64,000 nt of DNA, from NCBI GenBank assembly GCA_015501055.1, contig JADNYV010000094.1:62001-126000 (forward strand), read 5' to 3'. The notes below the pieces were generated by a model. That model did no database searches, was not told the origin of the DNA, and worked only from the letters and a program-made list of their open reading frames with translations. The translations under genes and the position numbers were made by a program. This document shows, one piece after another, positions 56,804 through 64,000 of this stretch (position 1 is its first letter; the number at the start of each line of letters is the position of its first letter). This stretch comes from Mucidula mucida. Its lineage: Eukaryota; Basidiomycota; Agaricomycetes; Agaricales; Physalacriaceae.

Positions 56804-58693
56804 TTATCGCCTCACTAGCGTGATCCCCGCTCGCTGGGTATGCAAAACCTTCAACCTCTCCACGTCCATCGGGTGTCGACTTTCATCGTTAAGAAGGACA
56901 ATAACCAACCGTAGCGGCCTCTTCTCTTGTCTCGATCCCCACCGCGCCGCTATCATATCAGACAGCATCCCGTCCGTCGACGAAATGCACCTCCACAGTT
57001 TCAACAACTCCAAACGCGGACACAGGCATTTCTCGTCAACGGGCATCAACGCCTCAATAGCCACATCCGTCACTGAACACAAACTTGACCTCTCATTCGA
57101 GATCATGAGGTTCTTTAATGACGGAGATGATGCAGTGAGAAGCGGGACGAGCTCCTCCGCCGATAGTTCGCCGTCGCGGAGTTCAAAGGTCTCCAAAGCG
57201 CACTTTGACCTTTGGAGGAACGCCGTGACTTCATCTTGGTTCCAAAATGTCACTCCCTCCTGCGGATCGATGAGGAGGTACTCGTCTAAGCGATTAATGC
57301 GAAGCGTTGTGAGGGAAGGAGCGGTTATTCGACTAAACAAGGACGTGATGGACGTGTCAACAGTTAGGGAGAACTCTTTGAGGTCGGGGAGGTGGATGGG
57401 AGTATCGGGAATTACGATAGGATCATCTGGCTCGCGACCCACGAGCTGGACATAGATGGCCGCAGATTGAAGCAGTGGATACCGACTGATGATATCGAAA
57501 TAGTCATCCATCGTCACTGGACGCACAATGTGGAGACGTGTGAGCTGGGACGCGGGGATGAGGGAAAGAGGTTTGATGGGGGCACTGCGGCTGTACCAAG
57601 TAAAGTCGCGTAAAGCAGGTGCTGTCACTATATGGGATAGCTCATTCGTCTCGGCTGATACCCAATACTCTCGGTGGAGATCCAGCGACCGGAGTGATGA
57701 TAGCGGGCTCTTGCGCGATATAGCGACTAGACCGGAAGACATCCTCCAATCCGTGTACTCCAACTTGACGCGCTCCCATCTGTGGCAGTGATCCGCAAAG
57801 TACGGTAGTATATCTCGACAACTGAGGATATATTCGTCGGAGGTAGTGAGGTCCTCAAGCTGGAGTTGCTCTACTATGGAAAACGAGATTGGCTGCTCCA
57901 TCGTCCTATGAAGCCAGAGATCTATGAGGCGTGGGGCAGGGCTGCACTTGTCCCGTGTTATCGTCACAGAAATCGAGGACCAAAGGTATGGGGATGCACA
58001 AGCGAGTTTCCTCCAGCTGCTGCAGACGGTTGTAAGAAGGAGCGGAGCTTGCTTGATCTTGACAACCACAAAATCATCATCAGGCATACACCATCTGAAT
58101 ATTTCGGATAGTATTTCGATGGGAATACGGCGGATGGGTGACAGGATGTTTCGCTTGACGTCCAGCGAGGCCTGCAACTCGTCCATCTTGCCCGACAGCG
58201 TCTTGAGCACAATTCCCGTGCATCGAATCTGATGAACCAGGTCTGTCCGAGTGGGATCCAGCTCCCGCTCGCGATAGAGATATGCCAAATGGTCCTTGGC
58301 TTCATTGCTCTCGTTTTGGAGCCGATTAAATTCGCATTCCATCTCCTCGATAACTGACCGCAAAGCAGCGCTTTGCGTCGGCGACCGTCCCACCATGACT
58401 TCCTGCAGAGCATCGCGATCCCGTGTCAATTTCTCCAAAAGAGCAGAAGCCTGTTGAATTTCGGCGTTCAAGCTGGCAAGAACGTGTTCCTCTTGGTGCA
58501 GGAGGGAGCGAATATTCTGCGCCTGCTCGGGCGACATTAGTGGGTTCGCGCCGAGCAGATTGGCGACAGCCGGTATATTGAGGTTCATTGGATGTTGTGG
58601 TGAAGGATGAAAACTGTTGAACAAACTTGTGTCAACTTGACGCTTACCCGCTGAGCTAAATGGCGTTCGCTTTTGCACACTGACGTTGATCAC
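56804..58693 (-). CDS. F-box protein with LRR-like C-terminus, intact
   Basis: A single uninterrupted frame of up to 629 codons has no intron, which is unusual in this window. An N-terminal coiled-coil-like region (HQEEHVLASLNAEIQQASALL...) leads to the short F-box core SPIRRIPIEILSEIFRWC, followed by LLTTVCSSWRKLACASPYLW, the standard pattern of large Agaricomycete F-box families. The rest is leucine-rich repeats (SSLRSLDLHREY, PALRDFTWYS, LPDLKEFSLTVD). It is presumably a substrate receptor of an SCF ubiquitin ligase. The true start may be the second ATG at 58588 (MNLNIPAVANLL). It contrasts with the damaged F-box gene at 3009-4236. Confidence 0.88.
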   Translation of the reverse strand: MINVSVQKRTPFSSAGKRQVDTSLFNSFHPSPQHPMNLNIPAVANLLGANPLMSPEQAQNIRSLLHQEEHVLASLNAEIQQASALLEKLTRDRDALQEVMVGRSPTQSAALRSVIEEMECEFNRLQNESNEAKDHLAYLYRERELDPTRTDLVHQIRCTGIVLKTLSGKMDELQASLDVKRNILSPIRRIPIEILSEIFRWCMPDDDFVVVKIKQAPLLLTTVCSSWRKLACASPYLWSSISVTITRDKCSPAPRLIDLWLHRTMEQPISFSIVEQLQLEDLTTSDEYILSCRDILPYFADHCHRWERVKLEYTDWRMSSGLVAISRKSPLSSLRSLDLHREYWVSAETNELSHIVTAPALRDFTWYSRSAPIKPLSLIPASQLTRLHIVRPVTMDDYFDIISRYPLLQSAAIYVQLVGREPDDPIVIPDTPIHLPDLKEFSLTVDTSITSLFSRITAPSLTTLRINRLDEYLLIDPQEGVTFWNQDEVTAFLQRSKCALETFELRDGELSAEELVPLLTASSPSLKNLMISNERSSLCSVTDVAIEALMPVDEKCLCPRLELLKLWRCISSTDGMLSDMIAARWGSRQEKRPLRLVIVLLNDESRHPMDVERLKVLHTQRAGITLVRR

Positions 58694-58775
58694 TGCTTTA
58701 AATTTTTCTTGTTCAACACAGCTGCCGACGTGTCCTTTTCCCCTAGTTCATCGCTTCCATCTACTCGTAGTCGAC

Positions 58776-59761
58776 ATGTCTGACTGGGGTAATCATTTTG
58801 GCTTAACACCTTTATCGGCGCGCTCACTAGCGATTAGAGGCATCTGATAGTGATACCGCCGCGAAATCTGCACCATCCAAAGCACCTATTCCAAAGATAC
58901 CAGCAAAAGCGCGGTGGGAAGGAGAAGATGAAGAAGGCGACGCCCCGGTCGTGCGTATCGAGGCATTTGGTGGGGAAATATGTACTCATCTGCTTATAGA
59001 GCGACTGGGAGGCATCATCCGATGAGGAGGAGAAAAAGCCAGCACCATCCGCACCAGTAGCGCCACCGAAGAAAAAGGGAACGCTCAAGGCAAAAATCGC
59101 CGAGAAAGAGGCCGCAAAGGCCGCTAGAAAGAACGAATCTGACGACGACGAATACGATTCCGATACTGTTCTCGATCCAAGAGATAAGGCCCGCCGACTC
59201 AAGGAAATGGAACTCAACGCAGATCTCAACAATGCGGCGGACCTTCTAGGTTCCGCGGCTCTGGGAGGTGGCCCAGTCCGATATTAAATGATCGTGTCCA
59301 AGTTTATCTGACGATCGTGAGCAGGTACTTCGTCCAAAGAACTAGATTCTCTGCTTTCGTTCCAGCCCCGAACCAAAGACGATTTCATCAAACTCTCATC
59401 TATGATTACTGAGTTTATTATCAAGCGCCATCAGAACAAACCACTATATCCCGCCTTTGTCGAGCATCATGCGCGCGAATTGGCCATGCCGTTGAAGGAC
59501 GTTGAAGTGCGCAAGGCTGCTAGCGGTCTCACCACGCTGGCCAACGAGAAACAGAAGGAGGCGCGAGACAAGGCGAGCGGGAAGAAGAAACCCAAAAGTA
59601 CTATGAAGCCGGCGTTGGGTTCTTCAAAGGTAGCGGGCAGGTGGGATTTTTTGTCTTAGATCTGCGGTAGATGCTCATTCCCCGCGTTTCCAAGGGTTGA
59701 CACAAGTGTCTATGAGGAGGCTTTGGATGATTTTGGAGGCAGCCCCGATGACTTCATGTAG
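58776..59761 (+). CDS. HCR1: Translation initiation factor eIF3 subunit J (Hcr1)
   Basis: eIF3j helps position mRNA on the 40S subunit and assists ribosome recycling. The first coding exon is 13 nt (58776-58788, M-S-D-W). The next exons give WEASDSD...RWEGEDEE, the acidic SDWEASSDEEEKKP, and Lys/Ala-rich LKAKIAEKEAAKAARKN. After another intron come DSLLSFQPRTKDDFIKLSS, ITEFIIKRHQNKPLYPAFVE and LTTLANEKQKEARDK, which are signature segments. The last exon encodes VDTSVYEEALDDFGGSPDDFM with a stop at 59761. Its start is only 82 bp from the divergent F-box start at 58693, so they share a promoter. Confidence 0.9.
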
Positions 59762-60149
59762 ATCCAAGTGATTTTTTTCCTTTCGTGGAGATTTTCTACA
59801 TGGTCGCGTATATACCGGTGGAAACCACCTAATAGAAAGGTTCGGCAGTTCACAATTAACCTCTCGCGTTCGCGTACTGACGCTCCAACCAATTCTAGTT
59901 TTTCCGATCTGCGCTCTGTCTCATAGTCTTGAGTACTTGAGTCTCCGACGGACGGATTGCTTAGAAAAGGCAGATCGAGGACGAGGCACGTCATCCTAGA
60001 CTGAATGCTCCTTCCGCTCGCAGCTCCGAATCTCCTGATTTTACAAAGTCAATTCATGAGTCTCCTGAACACGAGTGCAAGGTTTACCATATAATCTGAT
60101 CCTTGAATCAGAGAGTCAAACTAATCGTCCGGACTCTTCTTCTCTCGCA
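59762..60149. other. Intergenic, ~0.4 kb
   Basis: No supported gene; 3' flank of eIF3j and promoter of the next membrane gene. Confidence 0.45.
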
Positions 60150-61828
60150 ATGCCTCTCGTTTTTCCCTCCCCGGGGATGCAAGTCCTCAGTTCTTTCATT
60201 TACTTCGCAGGTATAATTAACAAGTTGATGGTCGCTTGACACGATCTTACACGCACGATTTCAGGGATATCTGTTATTTCACATTGTGTTTCGCGAAGAA
60301 TGGCATCGGAAGAGCTGAGTTCCTGGAACGCATTAAAAGAGATTCCATGGCCTCGTTTATGCATACTGCTCATCTTCTTGGATTCATGGGCGTTCTTGTT
60401 CTCCAGTAAGTTCTTGTGAAACATCGTCTGCCTTTGTGTCGAATGCTCTCACACAGGTGGCATCATCACGTTTGGAGTTGGTTTGGAATCGAATCCCACG
60501 ACTTGCGCAGTGGCAATCTACATCTGTGTCTTCTTCTACGCGACATCGAAATGTTTAATATACTGCTTCCTAAGTAAGTTCAACACTGTTGCCCCTCACG
60601 CGCCCGGTCTCACCTCGTGCAGTCGAAAAGGTTCATGTCGTTTGGTCTCCGACAGCTGGCGTAAGGCGACGACATTCCAGAATCTACATGATATGCGCGG
60701 TAACAGTGGCATTGTACGTCGTAGTCATCGTTACAATGATAATCGGTACGTTCTTGGATGCATAGTTGCACCGAATCTAATCATTCTCTAGGTAAGGTCA
60801 CCTTCTTCCGGGGCCACGATGGAGCCTGTATCATTGGACTAAAGCCCTACTCCACCATCATGTTGTTGTCGTACGACATGTAGGTCTAACTGTTCCATTG
60901 AGTCCCGAATGTCAATCAACGCCAGTCCATAGGTACATCAATGTCTTTCTCACAAGTCTCTTCCTTTGGCCGCTCCTCCGTTGCAACATGAACCCGCGAG
61001 TCAGAAATGTCGCCCTCCGGACTCTGATGTGCGTCTACCGGATGTTGTTCCTTCATCAGCCATTGACACCTCCCTCTAGTGCTGCCTCCGTGGCATTAAC
61101 GACGTCTACGGTCAACATGGTTGTTCTCACTCTCATGAAAGGGCATCAACTAGGTTGGGTCTGTCTTGGAAGCTGCGGTGCAGACGTATGATATCCCTCC
61201 AATCTCTTCATCCCTGCTAATCGCCCCGCCAGGTTATTTTCAACGCCCTGGCCCTTTTTTGGGTCACCCGGTCCGGCGACGTTAGGGTGCAGAACCAAGG
61301 CTGCCCTCAAGCTGCGGCGGATCGTGAGGCAAGACGCCCCATTGATATCGACATCAGAGCTGCCAATGCTGGTGTTTCCTTGGACCGGTCGGTTCTACCC
61401 GCTTTGGCCTCGCCAAAGTCTGGCAGGACAGCATCCACCGACAGCTTCAGAAATAGCATATACGACTACCTCCCATTAACGCCGTCGAAGGTCTACTTTG
61501 GCACGCTGTCGCCTCCGTCGGAACAATTTGAGGATTCAATGTTGCCCAATAATCACCGGCAGTCGGCTGCGTTCAGACTCATGAACCATGCACCAATGCG
61601 TCCCCATCTGAAATCATCAATTCGGAGGTTCACGAGCTTCAGGTATGCATGACATTGTCTCGCATTTCGTCGTTCAAGTATTGACTGATCCTTCAGGTGG
61701 CGGTGAACACCGAGTTTGAGATTAATGAAGTGGAACGCGACTTTTTCGACGGCGTACGGTCGTCTATGTGTATAGAACCCCACGTCAGGCTACCCCAAGA
61801 CGTCGAAAACGAGAAAGAACCACGATGA
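60150..61828 (+). CDS. Multispan membrane protein of an Agaricomycete family
   Basis: About eight exons join from MPLVFPSPG at 60150. Helices are visible in LCILLIFLDSWAFLFSS, FVLGxx-like IITFGVGLESNP, AIYICVFFYATSKCLIYCFL, IYMICAVTVALYVVVIVTMIIG, YINVFLTSLFLWPLLR, VALTTSTVNMVVLTLM and VIFNALALFWVTRSG. The phrase IEKVHVVWSP and GACIIGLKPYSTI are hallmarks of this family, whose function is unknown. The cytosolic tail is Ser/Pro-rich. Near 61540-61640 the frame changes: one reading stops at 61652. The other (EIINSEVHELQ, intron, VAVNTEFEINEVERDFF) runs to 61828 but needs a 1-nt shift. The exact C-terminus is therefore uncertain. Confidence 0.72.
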
Positions 61829-62460
61829 TATGTTCCACGTTTTACCTCATGTCGGGTTTTAGGATCAAAGAAACGAGTGTAGATTGTATAGTAGGATTTT
61901 TTTTTTGTGTCGCTGGTCGCTAAATGTAATACACGTTACCTCTCGATTCACAAAATGCGGCTCAGTAACTAGTAATGGCTCACTGGTAGGGTAACGTGAA
62001 ATTCATTTCATTCAGGTTCGAGCGTTCGGTCGTACAACGAATTGCATTGGAACAGAATTACAAACATATTCAGCGACTTTTGCATTCCTATAGCGCTCGG
62101 TATATGTAGTATTTGGAACGCCACTCTCCACCAGGAATACATGGGGTTAGGGTTACTTTACTTACTGGCTCACCACCAGCTCTCGTGTTTTGAGGACCAA
62201 GACTCTTGACGCTTCTGCTTGATTACATGGCCGTCCTATAGGTAGATTGGGTCTACATCCTAAGCTGCGGCACCGTATGCGAGTGCGTGAACATAGATTC
62301 ATTATTCAGATCATTCTTGTCCGCGCTCACTCGGTTCTCAGTCTTTGGGTACCGCACCTACTTGCACTGACTCAGACTAGTTCTTGACACGACGTGACCG
62401 CTGTGCATTCTATAAAGGAGCCGCATCAAGTTCAGCATTCTGTTGCTTTCCTAGGTTGAG
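61829..62460. other. Intergenic, ~0.6 kb
   Basis: A T run lies at 61892-61900. No gene. A GGTTCGAGC-like word at 62011 recalls a tRNA T loop but lacks stems. Confidence 0.45.
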
Positions 62461-63655
62461 ATGCCTCTCGATCTATCTCGCGTCGACGACGTGAAACAAT
62501 ATCTCTCCGAGGGACCATTTGAAGCCTCCGACATCACACTCCTTTCTGGCGGTAACACCAATTTCGTGTATCGCCTGTGTCTTTCTGTCCCATATGAAGG
62601 ACATCGAACGCTTGTTTTCAAGCACGGTAAAGCCTTCTCGGCCACCAATGAAACCATTAGTCTTGAGCTGGGTCGTCAGGTAAGTTGTTAGTAGCCTGCC
62701 CGCCAACTCAAATAATACTGATATCATGGAATAGAAATTCGAAGCTGAAGCGATGAGGTGGGTTAACACCTGGCTCCCGGCCTCTTCGGTGGCCACTGTA
62801 CCGAAGATTCATCTCTTCGACGAGGAAGCTCATTGCATGATTATGGACGACTGCGGCGAGGGCACCATGACGCTGAAGCAGTTCATTCTGGACGGACGCT
62901 GCTCACCCACCCTTTCCAAAAAAGTTGGCAATGCTTTGGGCGAATTCTTATCGCATATGCATACTCGCAGTAAAGCGGACAATAACATGCGCGAAATGTT
63001 CAAGACGAATATCTGGGCCAAGAAGATTTCGGCATGGGTAGAGTTCGGGCAATTGGAAGCGACGCTCAGTGGAAAGGATGGACTACCCTCTCTGGAAGAT
63101 CCTCCGTTGGAAGTGTCTAACGATGACTTTGCTGCTCTAGCTGCGTTCGCCAGTGAGGCCGAGGCAGCCATTGTCTCGGCTACGGAATATGTGCGTGATG
63201 GTTGGCATGATTTGCTTCGAATATGTTGTTGAATCGTGTTCTAGTTCGTGATGGGTGACTTCTGGCCTGGAAATATCGTCATCAAAGCTGAAGGCGACGT
63301 GATAGAAAGGCTCTCCATAGTCGACTGGGAGCTAGCCAAAACAGGTCTTCCCGGCCACGACCTAGGACAGTTCTGTGCCGAAGCTCATCTGATTCGATGC
63401 TTTTATCCCCCATTAACTGAAGTAGCCACCGTTCTCATCGATTCCTTACTCGAGGCGTACGCCAATCATTCGGGTCCAGGCGATTTGACGTCCGATTCTG
63501 TCCTGTTCCGCGACATGCTGGCACTGCGGCTTACCCATCTTGTAATTTGGACCCCACGGATACCTTGGGGAAGTAAATCAAAGACGAGAGAAGTCGTTAT
63601 GGAGGGGTTTCGTGGCTTGAAACTGATGTGGACGACAGAGAAGGACAAGGTGTAG
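62461..63655 (+). CDS. APH-family (aminoglycoside-phosphotransferase-like) kinase
   Basis: This is a small-molecule kinase-like protein of the APH/choline-kinase fold. Three exons (62461-62679, 62735-63190, 63245-63655) give 361 residues. The N-lobe has LLSGGNTNFVYRL (glycine loop) and TLVFKHGKAF (lysine). The C-lobe has MGDFWPGNIVI, which corresponds to the usual HGDxxxxN catalytic loop but has methionine in place of histidine. The metal-binding segment is LSIVDWELAKTGLPGHDLGQF. Aspartate and asparagine are both kept, so activity is plausible. In plants and bacteria, related proteins with GDFWPGN include methylthioribose kinases; I cannot assign a substrate. Confidence 0.82.
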
Positions 63656-64000
63656 CTCACATGTGATACGATGCTCCTCAATAACATGGTACGAACAAGG
63701 GCGCCTCAAGTTCCGTGTATTCATTCAGTAAACTGATCAGCCATTCTTAGCTACTAGAAGGCCTCGTAACAGTGCATACACTATTGTCACTGGTACCTAA
63801 CTGAAATTGTACCGAGCAAGTAAAGTACACGCTTCCCTCTGCTGTAATTAGCATGCTAAGGTCATTTGTGGACTTCATCAAACGCCCGGCGTCAGGCGAG
63901 GCATCGGAGAGCTGGTGGTTTGAGCTAGCCATGTACAGCTCCAAAATAAGTTCAAGCAGCGATCTTTTCCTCAGGTTCGCGGATGGACACTAATTTTCTA
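63656..64000. other. Right edge, no gene seen
   Basis: Only short frames are present. A gene may begin beyond the window. Confidence 0.45.

Noticed and set aside
58610..58680. Minus-strand TAGCTCAGCGGGTAAGCG resembles a tRNA D arm
   Set aside because: No T-arm (GGTTCGA) or matching acceptor stem follows; it lies in the 5' part of the F-box reading frame.
61975..62030. GGTTCGAGC word near 62011 as a possible tRNA
   Set aside because: The flanking bases do not form T or acceptor stems.
1..64000. CRISPR arrays, bacterial operons, ribosome binding sites or prophage
   Set aside because: None seen; intron-rich genes show this is nuclear eukaryotic DNA.

Overview
The window looks like nuclear DNA of a mushroom-forming basidiomycete (Agaricomycete). 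Genes are dense on both strands and nearly all are cut by many introns of about 45-60 nt with GT...AG ends. Several families are typical of this group: an alcohol-oxidase-like GMC enzyme, a CE4 deacetylase, F-box/LRR proteins, a fungal-type GST and multispan membrane families. All exon joins were made by hand from reading frame, splice signals and remembered family motifs; no search or alignment was run.

Left part (1-7.4 kb): a tail-anchored helical protein (-), an intron-containing tRNA-Gly, a frame-damaged F-box/LRR gene (-), then arm A of a large inverted duplication. Arm A holds an HD-domain hydrolase relic (+) convergent with an apparently intact replication factor C subunit gene (-). 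Unique spacer (7.4-19.8 kb): histidine acid phosphatase (+), TEA/ATTS transcription factor (+), V-ATPase subunit e (+), HEN1-like RNA methyltransferase (-) and an alpha/beta hydrolase lacking its nucleophile serine (-). Arm B (19.8-22.6 kb) is the mirror copy; there the RFC gene is frameshifted and the HD gene is broken differently.

Middle (22.7-43.5 kb): a short element with 16-nt inverted ends, a Vtc1-like protein (+), two small orphan genes, a 15-exon GMC oxidoreductase (+), a Nudix hydrolase (-), a ZIP zinc transporter (-), a decayed multispan membrane gene (-), an SRPBCC-like protein (+), a CE4 polysaccharide deacetylase (+), a glutathione transferase (+) and a GBD/FH3 protein with no formin FH2 (+).

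Right part (43.6-64 kb): a Ty1/copia gag relic, PEX11-like (-), COQ9 (+), RTA1-like (-), GH17 glucanase (-), RhoGAP (-), an intact F-box protein (-), eIF3j (+), a multispan membrane protein (+) and an APH-like kinase (+).

No operon logic applies. Themes are secretion and wall remodelling (CE4, GH17), peroxisome and oxidase functions (PEX11, a possible Pex26-like protein, GMC oxidase) and phosphate metabolism (acid phosphatase, Vtc1, Nudix). The most unusual features are the 2.8-kb inverted duplication whose arms have decayed in complementary ways, and a run of very small exons (5, 10, 11 and 15 nt internal; 8 and 13 nt terminal). Single-base frameshifts are confined to duplicated or lineage-specific genes, while the deeply conserved genes are clean.
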